Shown here: positions 14,077 through 28,453 of the stretch, piece after piece | Layout: the number at the start of each line of letters is the position of its first letter | Numbering within the stretch: the stretch's first letter is position 1 | Source of the DNA: Paulinella micropora | Lineage: Eukaryota; Cercozoa; Imbricatea; Euglyphida | DNA length: 64,000 bases | Assembly (NCBI GenBank): GCA_009731375.1 | Contig: BJOX01000238.1 | Span: forward strand, 543,110-607,109 | Direction of reading: 5' to 3' | Program-made: the position numbers and the translations under genes | Notes under the pieces: model-generated | Told to the model about the DNA's origin: nothing | What the model saw: only the letters and a program-made list of their open reading frames with translations | The model's database searches: none

Positions 14077-14912
14077 ACATCTCTGTAGGACTTTTCCGTG
14101 CTGTTGAAAGCTGTGGAGTTGTATGATAGGGACACACAGAAATCACAGGAAAACAAAGCGGTGCGTTGTTGTTGTTGTTGTTGTTGTTGTTGTTAATGTT
14201 GGTAATGGTCTTCTGCTCCTCCTCCTCCTCCTTCTTCTTCTTCTTCTTCTTCTTCTTCTTCTTCTTTTTCTTCTTCTTCTCCTCCTCCTCCTCCTTCTTC
14301 TTCTTCTTCTTCTTCTTCTTCTTCTTCTTCTTGGCTTTTCTTGTCTTTTCTTGTCTTTTCTTGTCTACATGCATACTTGCATACCTATGTTGTTCTTTTC
14401 TTGTCATTTCTTTGTCTTTTCTTTTCTTTGTCTTTTGACTGTTCTTTGTCTTATCTTTTCTTATCTTTTCTTTTCTTTTCTTATCTTTTCCTTTCTCCTC
14501 CTTTCCCCTCAATTCCTTGCTTTTCTTTTCTTTTCTTTTCTTTGTCTTTTCTTTGTCTTTTCTTTGTCTTGTCTTTTCTTTGCCTTGTCTTTGTCTTGTC
14601 TTTTCTTTGTCTTTGTCTTTTTCTTTCTCTTTTGTCTGTTCTTTGTCTTACCTTTTCTTATCTTGTCTTATTTCTTATTTTCCTTTCCCTTCCTTTTCTT
14701 TCCTTTCCCGTCCTTTTTCTTTCTTTTCTTTTCTTTTCTTTTCCCTTTTTCTTCTCCTTTTTCTTCTCCTTTTCTTTTCGTTTTCTTGTCTTTTCTCTTG
14801 TACTTCACTCTATTTTCTTTTCTTTTGTTCAGTGCACGTATATATATATATGTGTGTATACATTTTTATTATATATATATATATATACATATATATATAC
14901 ATGTATATATAT

Positions 14913-14991
<79 letters not shown>

Positions 14992-15049
14992 ATGCTAGTT
15001 GGACGGACAGCTGCCCAATGTTATTTTTCTCATCACGGGGAAAGGTATG

Positions 15050-15081
<32 letters not shown>

Positions 15082-15130
15082 TGTATGCATGCATGCATGT
15101 ATGCATGTATGTATGTATGTATGTATGTAT
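14077..15130. repeat. GTT, CTT, CTTTT, AT and TATG arrays
   Basis: After about 85 bp of unique DNA come (GTT)n, (CTT)n, pyrimidine-rich CTTTT repeats (14,335-14,830), (AT)n/(GT)n and (TATG)n/(CATG)n. No gene seen. Confidence 0.8.
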
Positions 15131-15325
15131 GTATGTATTTAGGACCTTTAAAGGAATATTACAAGCAAGAGATTGCGAAACTAGATTTACGATGCTGTCG
15201 AGTGGTCAATCTATCATCTATCTATCTATCTATCTATATCTATATCTATCTATCTATCTATCTATCTATTTATCAAGACATTGCGAAACTAGATTTGCGA
15301 TGTTGTCTAATTATCATCTATCTAC

Positions 15326-15358
<33 letters not shown>

Positions 15359-15395
15359 AAGAGATTGCGAAACTAGATTTGCGATCTATCTATCT
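15131..15395. repeat. Minisatellite of three units
   Basis: A core containing ATTGCGAAACTAGATTTGCG occurs at about 15,172, 15,280 and 15,364, separated by (CTAT)n. Confidence 0.8.
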
Positions 15396-15427
15396 ATCTA
15401 CCTATCTATCTATCTATCTATCTATCC

Positions 15428-15461
<34 letters not shown>

Positions 15462-15534
15462 GAATCTGTCTATCTATGAATCTGTCTATCTATCAATCTG
15501 TCTATCTATCTATCTATCTATCTATCCATCTACA

Positions 15535-15573
<39 letters not shown>

Positions 15574-15594
15574 ATTTCTATCTATCTATATTTA

Positions 15595-15627
<33 letters not shown>

Positions 15628-15700
15628 ATCTTTCTATCTATCTGTCTATCTATCTGTCTATCTATCTGTCTATCTATCTTTCTGAAAATCTATCTATCTA

Positions 15701-15732
<32 letters not shown>
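15396..15732. repeat. (CTAT)n array
   Basis: Microsatellite with TATATC, CTGT and CTTT variants. It leads directly into family B copy 2. Confidence 0.85.
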
Positions 15733-15734
<2 letters not shown>

Positions 15735-15839
15735 CAGTCTACCCGTGATTCCCATCCCGGACACATGCACAGTACACAAATTACTGTTTGATGTGAAACT
15801 GCGTTCCTTTGCAAGGACTACATTCCTTTGCGACATCTT
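15733..15839 (+). repeat. Interspersed repeat family B, copy 2
   Basis: Matches copy 1 from ACAGTCTACCCGTGATTCCC to CTTTGCGACATCT and is again followed by (CTAT)n. The pyrimidine-rich 5' block of copy 1 is missing. Confidence 0.75.
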
Positions 15840-16930
<1,091 letters not shown>

Positions 16931-16932
16931 TA

Positions 16933-17042
16933 GATGAGATATCGACTAATGTCAGCAAAAAGGAGCTTCTGATTTCGTCAACCAAGGAAGTCTGTGGGTA
17001 AAGTATTAACCCGATGCCCAGCTAAGCCGTGATGTTTGCACG
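16933..17042 (-). repeat. Interspersed repeat family C, partial copy
   Basis: Reverse complement of the end of the repeat at 18,620-18,996, cut by the gap at 17,043-17,205. It abuts (GATA)n on its left, the same junction as the other copies. Confidence 0.8.
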
Positions 17043-17205
17043 NNNNNNNNNNNNNNNNNNNNNNNNNNNNNNNNNNNNNNNNNNNNNNNNNNNNNNNNNN
17101 NNNNNNNNNNNNNNNNNNNNNNNNNNNNNNNNNNNNNNNNNNNNNNNNNNNNNNNNNNNNNNNNNNNNNNNNNNNNNNNNNNNNNNNNNNNNNNNNNNNN
17201 NNNNN
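17043..17205. other. Assembly gap
   Basis: 163 N residues. Confidence 0.99.
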
Positions 17206-18560
<1,355 letters not shown>

Positions 18561-18619
18561 ATCTGAATTAGGGGTTGGTGTGGGTGTGCTGGGCCCGTGG
18601 TGGGGTGCCTTATGTGTGC

Positions 18620-18996
18620 CTAGCCATACGCCTATAAGTCATATGCCGAAATAGCGACGGGAAGCACAATCCTGTTCCCTCAGGGTGCCCTTTCTCGCTT
18701 GTTGAGCCCGGAATAAAACCCACAGTGCTCTGTCGGTTTATACTAGACTGTCGAACAGTCTCGAAACTCCATCTGCTTACTGGGCCCTCTGTAATGGAGG
18801 TGGGAGCTCGTTCTGCAAGGGGCGCTTTATGGAACGAGCCCTGGCCCCGCCTGGTACTAGGAAGCTTTGGTATTGCCTGTATCAGTCCCTTCCGTGCAAA
18901 CATCACGGCTTAGCTGGGCATCGGGTTAATACTTTACCCACAGACTTCCTGGTTGACGAAATCAGAAGCTCCTTTTTTCTGACATTAGTCGATATT
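18620..18996 (+). repeat. Interspersed repeat family C, longest copy
   Basis: About 375 bp of GC-richer sequence ending in CTGACATTAGTCGATATTTC and then (CTAT)n. Minus-strand copies lie at 21,074-21,390 and 16,933-17,042. It contains CTAGACTGTCGAACAGTCTC, a short inverted repeat. No open frame longer than about 100 codons, so it is probably a non-autonomous repeat. Confidence 0.75.
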
Positions 18997-19067
18997 TCAT
19001 ACATCTATCTATCTATCTATCTATCTATCCATCTATCTATCTATCTATCCATCTATCTATCCATCTA

Positions 19068-19104
<37 letters not shown>

Positions 19105-19140
19105 ATCCATCTGTGCATCTATCCATCCATCCATCCATCC

Positions 19141-19176
<36 letters not shown>

Positions 19177-19216
19177 GCCTATCTATCTATCTATCTATCC
19201 ATCCATCCATCCATCC

Positions 19217-19259
<43 letters not shown>

Positions 19260-19284
19260 GTTCAATCTATCTATCTATGTATCA
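18997..19284. repeat. (CTAT)n/(CATC)n array
   Basis: Microsatellite between family C and the group-I-bearing repeat. Confidence 0.85.
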
Positions 19285-19860
19285 TAGCCCTAAGAACGTT
19301 CGATACCGCGGCCTGCGGGAAACCGCAAGGTGCAGCAGGCGAGTTAACGCTCGTCGGATGGTTAAAACCCGAAGGATATTGCCACGCAGGGAATAATGGG
19401 TAACCCGCATCCAAGTCCCTTCTTGTGAGACTACCCCGCGCACGGCTCGTAATCGGTTCGCTACCGCTGCTCCGCTAAGCGGACCCGGTAGTCATCCGTC
19501 GATGTCCAGTGGTAGCCTGGCAAATGGAAAGGTTCAGAGACTAGACGGGAGTGGGATCTTCCTGTGTGTGGGTAGGCACATAAGCAGGGAGATCTTAAGG
19601 TATAGACCGGCCGCCTCGAAAGTGGTCGCCTTGGATGAAGCTCGAGGGTTGTTGTACCCCTCGGGCCCGAGCCTTGGCGGGGCACATGTACACGGACACG
19701 TGTCTGGAATCAGTCTGAGCCCTCCAGTCAGGGAGGGTTCAGACTGCACAAATTCGGGGCCTTGTGCCTATTCCCAGCCCGCTACCCAGTCGCCAACTGG
19801 CGGCGGGGTGGAATGGATGCCTACGTCTTCGGATATGCAGAGCTGATAGACCATACATAT
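19285..19860 (+). repeat. Interspersed repeat carrying a group I intron core
   Basis: GC-rich segment of about 575 bp set between (CTAT)n arrays. The 5' two thirds hold the group I core (separate entry). The 3' third matches the partial copy at 6,527-6,720 and ends at the CGGATATGCAGAGCTGATAG junction before (CTAT)n. Read on the minus strand, the junction resembles a degenerate tRNA head (TGGTCTATCAGCTC, then ATTCC), so the carrier may be a tRNA-derived SINE. That is inference. Confidence 0.65.
19300..19640 (+). ncRNA. Group I intron-like ribozyme core
   Basis: All four classical group I elements occur in order: P (TGCGGGAAAC, 19,314), Q (CCCGCATCCAAGTCC, 19,404), R (GTTCAGAGACTAGACGG, 19,532) and S (AAGGTATAGACC, 19,597). 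The P4 helix pairs perfectly over six bases (TGCGGG with CCCGCA). The R and S strands of P7 pair with one mismatch (GACTA with TAGAC). Layout and motifs are closest to nuclear group IC1/IE introns, which normally interrupt ribosomal RNA genes. I do not recognise rRNA exons on either side; the flanks are microsatellite and repeat. No homing endonuclease frame is visible. Catalytic activity is unknown, and the P7 mismatch may mean decay. Confidence 0.72.
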
Positions 19861-20074
19861 CTATCTATCTAGTTATCTATCTATCTATCTACTTCTCTGT
19901 ATCTATCCATCTATCTATCTATCTATCTATCTATCTACCTACCTATCTATCTACCTACCTACCTACCTACCTGTCTATCTATCTATCTATCTATCTATCC
20001 ATCTATCTTATCTATCTATCTATCTATCTACTATCTATCTTTTTTCTATCTATCTATCTATCTATCTATTCATC

Positions 20075-20105
<31 letters not shown>

Positions 20106-20115
20106 CTATCTATCT

Positions 20116-20156
<41 letters not shown>

Positions 20157-20258
20157 ATCTATCTATGGGTGCAATAGAGGCCTCTGTCCTCGGATATGCA
20201 TCGCTGATAGACAAAACACATGTATCTATCTATATGTAATCTATCTGTCTATCTATCC

Positions 20259-20289
<31 letters not shown>

Positions 20290-20309
20290 CATCTCTCTCT
20301 CTCTCATCA

Positions 20310-20351
<42 letters not shown>

Positions 20352-20390
20352 GTGTATGTGAAGGTGCTGGCATGCAATTACCTTGGTATA
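19861..20390. repeat. (CTAT)n arrays with a junction repeat
   Basis: CTAT, CTAC and CTTT tracts. A diverged CGGATATGCATCGCTGATAG junction lies at about 20,193. Confidence 0.8.
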
Positions 20391-20400
20391 AGCTTACATA

Positions 20401-20438
<38 letters not shown>

Positions 20439-20527
20439 CTATATATACATATATATATATATTTCTCTCTCTCTCTCTCTCTCTGTGTATGTGAAGGTAC
20501 TGGCATCTGCTGATCTTGATATCAGTA

Positions 20528-20575
<48 letters not shown>

Positions 20576-20609
20576 GGTGCTCATGTGCTGATCTTGGTAT
20601 CAGTCTACA

Positions 20610-20650
<41 letters not shown>

Positions 20651-20853
20651 CTCTTTCTCTTTCTCTCTCTCTCTCTCTCTTTCTCTCTGAAGGTTCTGGC
20701 CTGTGCTGATCTTGGTATCAGTCTGCATCTCTCTTCTTCGGGCCTGGACTTGCCGATGAAGGTGAGCTATCTATCTACCTATCTATCTACCTATCTATCT
20801 ATCTATCTATCTATCTTTCTATCTTTCTATCTATCTTTCTTTATTTCTATCTT

Positions 20854-20902
<49 letters not shown>

Positions 20903-20975
20903 ATATCTATCTTGGTATCAGTCTGCATTTCTCTTCTTCGGGCCTGGACTTGCCGATGAAGGTGAGCTATCTATC
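20356..20975. repeat. Minisatellite with (CT)n spacers, five units
   Basis: Units share GCTGATCTTGGTATCAGTCT and a GAAGGT start, separated by (CT)n or (CTAT)n tracts. The last two units add CTTCTTCGGGCCTGGACTTG. Confidence 0.8.
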
Positions 20976-20988
20976 TATCGATAGACAA

Positions 20989-21058
<70 letters not shown>

Positions 21059-21073
21059 GGATAGATAGATAGA

Positions 21074-21389
21074 TGAAGTATCGACTAATGTCAGAAAAAA
21101 GGAGCTTCTGATTTCGTCAACCAAGGAAGTCTGTGGTAAAGTATCAACCCGATGCCCAGCTAAGCCGTGATGTTTGCACGGAAGGGACTGATACAGGCAA
21201 TACCAAATCTCCCTAGTACCAGGCGGGGCCAGGGCTCGTTCCATAAGCGCCCCTTGCAGAACGAGCTCCCACCTCCATTACAGAGGACCCAGTAAGCAGA
21301 TGGAGTTTCGAGACTATTCGACAGTCTAGTATAAATCGACAGAGCACTGTGGGTTTTATTCCGGGCTCAACAAGCGAGAAAGGGCACCC

Positions 21390-21390
<1 letters not shown>
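21074..21390 (-). repeat. Interspersed repeat family C, minus-strand copy
   Basis: Reverse complement of 18,620-18,996 with few differences. It is bordered by (GATA)n on the left and truncated against (GATA)n on the right at GAAAGGGCACCC. Confidence 0.8.
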
Positions 21391-21475
<85 letters not shown>

Positions 21476-21576
21476 TTCGATAGATCGATAGATAGATAGA
21501 TAGGTAGGTAGGTAGGTAGGTAGGTAGGCAGGCAGGCAGATAGGTAGGTAGGTAGGTAGGTAGGTAGGTAGGTAGG

Positions 21577-21643
<67 letters not shown>

Positions 21644-21660
21644 GTATAAGTTTAGATACA
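21391..21660. repeat. (GATA)n/(GTAG)n array
   Basis: Tetranucleotide tracts with GTAG and GCAG variants. No gene. Confidence 0.9.
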
Positions 21661-21719
21661 TGGATGGATACGTAGATAGATAGGTATTAGTTTAAATATC
21701 TCATCCGGGTTGTTGCACT

Positions 21720-23135
21720 GGTTATATGTATGATTGTATGTATGATTGTATGTATGATTGTGTGCATGATTGTGTATGCTTGTATGTATGATTGTAGTGT
21801 GTACGATTGTATGTATGATTGTTTGTACGATTGTACGTATGATTGTACGTATGATTGTATGTATGATTGTATGTACGATCGTATGTATAATTGTATTATG
21901 ATTGTATGTATAATTGTATATATGATTGTATGTATGCTTGCATGTATGATTGTAGTGTGTACAAATGTATGTATGATTGTATGTAAGATTTATGTACGAT
22001 TGTACGTATGATTGTACGTATGATTGTATGTATGATTGTATGTACGATCGTATGTATAATTGTATTATGATTGTATGTATAATTGTATGTATGATTGTAT
22101 GTATGCTTGTATGCATGATTGTAGTGTGTATAATTGTATTATGATTGTATGTATGATTGTATGTACGATTGTACGTATGATTTTACGTATGATTGTATGT
22201 ATGATTGTATGTACGATCGTATGTATAATTGTATTATGATTGTATGTATGATTGTATATGATTGTATGTATGCTTGTATGTATGATTGTAGTGTGTACGA
22301 TTGTATGTATGATTGTATGTACGATTGTATGTACGATTGTATGTACGATTGTATGTACGATTGTATGTATGATTGTATGTACGATCGTATGTATAATTGT
22401 ATGTATGATTGTATGTATGACTGTATGTATGATTGTATGTATGCTTGTATGTATGATTGTACTGTGTACGTTTGTATGTATGATTGTATGTATGATTGTA
22501 TGTACGATTGTACGTATGATTGTACGTATGATTGTATGTATCATTGTATGTACGATCGTATGTATAGTTGTATGTATGATTGTATGTATGATTGTATGTA
22601 CGATTGTATGTATGCTTGTATGCATAATTGTAGTGTGTACGATTGTATGTATGATTGTATGTATGATTGTACGTATGATTGTACGTATGATTGTATGTAT
22701 GATTGCATGTATGATTGTATGTATGATTGTATGTATGATTGTACGTATGGTTGTAGTGTGTACAATTCTATGTATGATTGTATGTATGATTGTATGTATG
22801 ATTGTATGTATGATTGTATGTATGGTTGTATGATTGCATGTATGATTGTATTTACGATTGTATGTACGATTGTATGTATGATTGTATGTATGATTGTATG
22901 AGTGTATATATGATTGTATGTATGATTGTACGTATGAATATATATATGATTGTACGTATGATTGTATGTATGATTGTATGTATATGAATATATATGATGG
23001 TATACATGATTGTATGTAAGATTGCACGTATGATCGTACATATGATTGTATGTATGACCTTACGTATGATATTGTATGTATGATTGTATGTATGGTTGTA
23101 TGTATGACTGTGTGTATGGTTGTATGTATGAGGTA
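21720..23135. repeat. GATTGTATGTAT dodecamer satellite
   Basis: About 1.4 kb of a 12-bp unit (GATTGTATGTAT) with GATTGTACGTAT variants and a higher-order pattern: CTTGTATGTATGATTGTAGT recurs every 170-190 bp. The long minus-strand frame here is purely periodic. Confidence 0.85.
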
Positions 23136-23149
23136 GGTAGTGGATATGT

Positions 23150-23208
23150 TTGGCTGTACGCTGCCTGTGTGTGCCATCGACTTTCCTTGCCTACACGAGC
23201 TGGTTCAT

Positions 23209-23248
<40 letters not shown>

Positions 23249-23332
23249 CCTACCTACCTACCTACCTATCTATCTATCTATGCGCTGCCTGTGTGTGCCA
23301 TCGACTTTCCTTGCCTACACGAGCTGGTTCAT

Positions 23333-23373
<41 letters not shown>

Positions 23374-23600
23374 TTATCTACCTACCTACCTACCTACCTA
23401 CCTACCTATCTATCTATCTATGCGCTGCCTGTGTGTGCCATCGACTTTCCTTGCCTACACGAGCTGGTTCATTCTATCTATCCATCTATCTATCTATCTA
23501 TCTATCTACCTACCTACCTACCTACCTACCTACCTATCTATCTATCTATGCGCTGCCTGTGTGTGCCATCGACTTTCCTTGCCTACACGAGCTGGTTCAT

Positions 23601-23641
<41 letters not shown>

Positions 23642-23807
23642 TTATCTACCTACCTACCTACCTACCTACCTACCTATCTATCTATCTATGCGCTGCCTGT
23701 GTGTGCCATCGACTTTCCTTGCCTACACGAGCTGGATCATTCTATCTATCTATCTATCTATCTATCTACCTACCTACCTACCTACCTACCTACCTACCTA
23801 TCTATCC

Positions 23808-23844
<37 letters not shown>

Positions 23845-24052
23845 CCTATCTACCTATCTATCTATCTATCTATGCGCTGCCTGTGTGTGCCATCGACTTT
23901 CCTTGCCTACACGAGCTGGTTCATTCTATCTATCTATCTATCTATCTATCTACCTACCTACCTACCTACCTACCTATCTATCTATCTATCTATCTATCTA
24001 CGCGCTGCCTGTGTGTGCCATCGACTTTCCTTGCCTACACGAGCTGGTTCAT

Positions 24053-24086
<34 letters not shown>

Positions 24087-24396
24087 GATCTATCTATCTA
24101 TCTATATATCGATCGATCTATCTATCTATCTATCTATCTATCTACCTACCTACCTACCTACCTACCTATCTATCTATCTATGCGCTGCCTGTGTGTGCCA
24201 TCGACTTTCCTAGCCTACACGAGCTGGTCCATTCTATCTATCTATCTATCCATCTATCTATCTATCTATCTATCTATCTCTCTATCTATCTATCTATCTA
24301 TCTATCTACCTACCTACCTACCTACCTACCTATCTATCTATCTATGCGCTGCCTGTGTGTGCCATCGACTTTCCTAGCCTACACGAGCTGGTTCAT

Positions 24397-24437
<41 letters not shown>

Positions 24438-24545
24438 TTATCTACCTACCTACCCACCTACCTATCTATCTATCTATCTATCTATGCGCTGCCTGTGTGT
24501 GCCATCGACTTTCCTTGCCTTTACGAGCTGGTCCATTCTATCTAT
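23150..24545. repeat. Minisatellite of ten units with microsatellite spacers
   Basis: A 54-bp core (starting GCGCTGCCTGTGTGTGCCAT) recurs ten times. Spacers of 70-130 bp are (CTAT)n followed by (CTAC)n and again (CTAT)n. Repeat-spacer spacing is regular, but the spacers are not unique sequences. Confidence 0.9.
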
Positions 24546-24626
24546 CTATCTATCTATCTATCTATTTATCTATTTATCTATCTATCTATCTATCTCTATC
24601 TCTCTCTCTATCTCTCTATCTATCTC

Positions 24627-24658
<32 letters not shown>

Positions 24659-24753
24659 CCTATCTATCTATCCATCTATCTGTCTATCTATCTCTCGATC
24701 TATCTATGACTCTTCGCTCCAATCACTCAGACCCAACAAGAAAGCACACGTAG

Positions 24754-24790
<37 letters not shown>

Positions 24791-24803
24791 GTCTGTCTGT
24801 CTT

Positions 24804-24843
<40 letters not shown>

Positions 24844-24852
24844 CCTATCTAC

Positions 24853-24890
<38 letters not shown>

Positions 24891-24891
24891 G
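24546..24891. repeat. (CTAT)n/(CTCT)n arrays
   Basis: Microsatellite interrupted at 24,707-24,755 by a short unique piece that resembles the start of the repeat at 6,527. Confidence 0.8.
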
Positions 24892-25022
24892 TCCTTCCTC
24901 TTCTTTTTCCAGAACACAGTCTACCCGTGATTCCCATCCCGGACACATGCACAGTACACAAATTATTGTTTGATGTGAAACTGCGTTCCTTTGCAAGGAC
25001 TACATTCCTTTGCGACATCTCA
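24892..25022 (+). repeat. Interspersed repeat family B, copy 3
   Basis: Same 130-bp unit as copy 1, including the pyrimidine-rich CTTCTTTTTCCAG block. Confidence 0.75.
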
Positions 25023-25073
25023 TATATGTCACCCTGCATAAACCCGTGGCACAGTTCCCATCTATCTATCCAA

Positions 25074-25109
<36 letters not shown>

Positions 25110-25178
25110 ATATCTATCTATCTCCAACCGCCAGCCCAGCCGGGCCGAGGTAGGCAGGGTGCATTCGAACGCCTATCC

Positions 25179-25214
<36 letters not shown>

Positions 25215-25227
25215 ATCTATCTTTCTT

Positions 25228-25309
<82 letters not shown>

Positions 25310-25315
25310 ATGATG
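25023..25315. repeat. Short unique DNA and (CTAT)n arrays
   Basis: About 50 bp unique, a CTAT array, about 50 bp GC-rich (25,125-25,175) and a second CTAT array. No gene seen. Confidence 0.7.
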
Positions 25316-25540
25316 TTGACCTGCAATGCCCTCATGCATTTGTCCTCGGCTACGCAAAGCTGATAGACCAAACATAGCCTAGTGTGAACAAACCAATAAA
25401 ATGCTGTGTCGGCAGTGTGGAATCGAACACCTACGTCCTGGGCTACCTTACCTTACCTTACCTTACCTTACCTTACCTTACCTTACCTTCGCAAAGCTGA
25501 TAGACCAACCATAGCCTAGTGAACAAACCAACAAACTCAC
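25316..25540 (-). repeat. tRNA-like SINE fragment with (CCTTA)n insertion
   Basis: On the minus strand, GGTCTATCAGCTTTGCG (A-box-like) and GTGTTCGATTCC (B-box-like, at about 25,413-25,424) occur in tRNA order. A (CCTTA)n tract at 25,446-25,489 lies between them, and the A-box half is present twice (25,361 and 25,496). This resembles a degenerate tRNA-derived SINE head. Confidence 0.5.
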
Positions 25541-26225
25541 TCTATGAATGCTGTATATTTGTATGTAGGTGCGAGATGGTGAGAACGGTCGGGTCTTCAA
25601 AGATAGCCTACAACTATCCGAGCAGCTAAAAGAGCTGCTTACCGGCTTTCCAAACAACACGGACACGCTGGTCATTTTTTTTTTTTTTTTTTTTTTTTAA
25701 TAATAATAATAATAATAATAGTAATAATAATAATAATAATACTATATCTGAGGCGTACTGATGCAGCTAATGGCATATCCTCAACGGACATAAGCCTCCA
25801 ATACCCTTGTTCGAGGTCCTCCACCCCCCCGTATCAGTCTCTCGCCTGATGATCGGGGCACCGATGGAGCTCCTGAGGGCAAGACTGCACTAAGCCGAGG
25901 TTATTCCGCAGTCCCAGCAACCTCTTGCAAGACGTCACCGAATGTGCAAGTGCATACACCAAGCGCGGTTGCTAGAGCTGCCTCGAAACCCCACCCATAA
26001 CAATCTGGTGTCTGCTGGGTCCTGGGCTATCAACCAGCATATGCGGAGTTTAAGATCTTTTACGCGCGCAACGACCCTCCTCCCCAGCATCTACCACCAA
26101 AGGATTATGAGTTGGCGTCACACTTTAACGCCTTGAGGCCATTGGGCTGGAACTCTGTTTAGCAAGTGTGACTAGGTTTTTTCATCGGGATTTCCCTCAA
26201 ATATGTCACAGTCAACACTCCAAGG
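25541..26225. other. Unique DNA with poly-T and (AAT)n
   Basis: At 25,571-25,680 the plus strand has an open stretch after TTTGTATGTAG that could be a short exon (starting Val-Arg-Asp-Gly-Glu-Asn). It runs into poly-T at 25,676, so I do not call a gene. From 25,742 to 26,225 there is about 480 bp of unique GC-balanced DNA with no convincing frame, ending at the gap 26,226-26,263. Confidence 0.4.
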
Positions 26226-26263
26226 NNNNNNNNNNNNNNNNNNNNNNNNNNNNNNNNNNNNNN
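26226..26263. other. Assembly gap
   Basis: 38 N residues. Confidence 0.99.
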
Positions 26264-26322
26264 TAATAATCATAATAATAATAATAATAATAATGATAAT
26301 AATAATAATAATAATAATAATA

Positions 26323-26553
26323 GTGCTTCTCTGTCAATGGCTGATGCATTTCTGCACATGCGCCTCCATCGTCTCACCCGTGAGGGGAGTACGAAGAATT
26401 GACGATAAGCTCTAATGACACCCCCGCAAGGGCAGTTCCAACACTTCCAGACGGGCCGGTATGTTCAATGAAAATACTGGTCCAGAAATAGACCGGTATG
26501 TTCAATGAAAATACTGGTGGCACCGACGGGAATCGAACTGGCGACAGGGCCCA

Positions 26554-26555
<2 letters not shown>
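26323..26555 (-). mobile_element. tRNA-related SINE-like element, copy 1
   Basis: A 233-bp element bounded on both sides by (AAT)n. On the minus strand it starts with a tRNA 3'-half signature (GTTCGATTCCCGTCGGTGCC followed by ACCA) and ends in (ATT)n. It holds an internal duplication of CCGGTATGTTCAATGAAAAT. A second copy at 59,308-59,540 shows no difference by eye. The B box is visible but no full cloverleaf. It is read as a non-autonomous retroposon with an (ATT)n tail. Confidence 0.65.
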
Positions 26556-26602
<47 letters not shown>

Positions 26603-26663
26603 GTAATAATAATAATAATCCACCTGTCTGTCTTGTCTATCTGTCTATCTGCCTGCCTATCTG

Positions 26664-26697
<34 letters not shown>

Positions 26698-27120
26698 CGT
26701 GGGGGATGTAGAGGGCCAGCTGCTCAGTGCTCCGGCCTAAAACCAAACCTCCTATAACGACGGTTTTGTGTCCGCCGTTAATCGCGCGCAGCGCAGGGTT
26801 AACAGACGATCATCTCCCGAACGGGGCCGTGATGCAAAGGGTTGATGAATCCGAGGTTGTAGAAGGTAACTCACAACGAGCGTGAACTCCCGAAACCTCG
26901 GCTTTGGCGACCATCATCTCCTTATGGCACACGACCCTGGGGGGAGTGTTTTAGTTGTCCTGTACAGTTCAAAAGGGCTCGGCTACCTTTCGGCTTGAAT
27001 TGGGCACAGGCACCAACCACAGCGAACCGTGGTTGGTGCGCGGCTGAAGTGAGAGTCCTTGCTCGGGAGTAGTAAAGGAGGCAATGGCTTTTAAGCTACG
27101 CCACACCCATAGATTAAACA
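26556..27120. other. (AAT)n, (CTGT)n and about 410 bp of unique DNA
   Basis: From 26,698 to 27,110 there is GC-rich unique sequence with a strong hairpin (ACCAACCAC with GTGGTTGGT near 27,012-27,040). It ends ACCCATAGATTAAACATAT and then (CTAT)n, the same kind of junction as the other repeat families. It may be a further interspersed family seen once. Confidence 0.45.
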
Positions 27121-27153
<33 letters not shown>

Positions 27154-27209
27154 GTCTGTCTGTCTATCTGTCTATCTACCTATCTATCTATCTATCTATC
27201 TATCTATCT
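27121..27209. repeat. (CTAT)n array
   Basis: Microsatellite between unique DNA and family B copy 4. Confidence 0.85.
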
Positions 27210-27346
27210 GTCCTCCTCTTCTTTTTTCCAGAACACAGTCTACCCGTGATACCCATCCCGGACACATGCACAGTACACAAATTACTGTTTGATGTGAAAC
27301 TGCGTTCCTTTGCAAGGACTACATTCCTTTGCGACATCTCATCTCA
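27210..27346 (+). repeat. Interspersed repeat family B, copy 4
   Basis: Same unit as the other copies, followed by (CTAT)n. Confidence 0.75.
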
Positions 27347-27416
27347 TCTATCTATCTATCTATCTATCTATCTGTCTAGGTACCTATCTATCTATCTATC
27401 TATCCATCTATCTATC

Positions 27417-27452
<36 letters not shown>

Positions 27453-27541
27453 TCTGTCTATCTATCTATCTATCTGTCTATCTATCTACCTACCTACCTA
27501 CCTACCTATCTATCTATCTATCTACCTACCTACCTACCTAC

Positions 27542-27577
<36 letters not shown>

Positions 27578-27657
27578 TTATCTATCTATATATATCTATC
27601 TATCTATCTCTCTCTCTATATATATATATATTATATATATATATTATATATATATAC

Positions 27658-27716
<59 letters not shown>

Positions 27717-27793
27717 TTAGGCACGCTTTCGACACAACTTGTCTGACTTTGTCAAGGTATATACTTAGTAGCAGTAGCAGTAGTAGTAGTAGC

Positions 27794-27829
<36 letters not shown>

Positions 27830-27861
27830 CGTAGTAGTAGTCGTAGTAGTACTAGTAGTAC

Positions 27862-27904
<43 letters not shown>

Positions 27905-27992
27905 TGTAGTAGTAGTAGTCGTAGTAGTCGTAGTAGTTGTAGTAGTCGTAGTAGTAGTAATAGGTAGTAGAAGTAGTAGTAGTAGTAGTAGC

Positions 27993-28029
<37 letters not shown>

Positions 28030-28130
28030 TAGTAGTAATAGTAGTAGTAGTAGTAGTAGTAGCAGTAGTAGTAGTAGTAGCAGTAGCAGCAGTGGCACGC
28101 ATGTATAGAATACATATATATGTATGTATA
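27347..28130. repeat. (CTAT)n, (TA)n, (GT)n and (TAG)n arrays
   Basis: Tetranucleotide array to 27,610, AT and GT tracts to 27,718, about 50 bp unique, then (TAG)n with CAG and TCG variants from 27,770 to 28,095. No gene. Confidence 0.85.
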
Positions 28131-28453
28131 TATATAAAAACATATATTTATATATATATGTCTGTGTATGGGCTGTGTAAGGTGCGTTGGGATGATTGCT
28201 GGCCCGCAGCGGTTCTTCCCCTGCTATCAAGCTAACATTGATCTCAACCTTACTACTAGAAGTAGTGTTAATACCCAAAGACTACTTAAAAAACGTGACT
28301 GATTCCAAGGTCCACCCTACGAGTCTGAGGGGCGAGGGTTCTCTAATATTATTAGTAATAATACTGTGCAACTAAGTGTTCGACCGTTTATTGACTCAAA
28401 ACTTGGTTCGGAAAAGACGGGGCGCTCGTCGATCCCCCCCCCCNNNNNNNNNN
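28131..28453. other. Unique DNA ending in poly-C and a 10-N gap
   Basis: About 290 bp of unique sequence without a convincing frame. It ends in ten C residues, 10 N (28,444-28,453) and seven more C. Confidence 0.5.

Noticed and set aside
22065-23177. 370-codon minus-strand frame
   Set aside because: It follows the 12-bp satellite unit throughout (Ile-His-Thr-Ile periodicity).
23150-24545. Regular repeat-spacer structure resembling a CRISPR array
   Set aside because: The spacers are the same CTAT/CTAC microsatellite each time, the repeat is 54 bp, and the genome is eukaryotic.
25446-25489. (CCTTA)n tract as a possible telomere repeat
   Set aside because: Only about nine internal units, inside a SINE-like fragment and not at a chromosome end.
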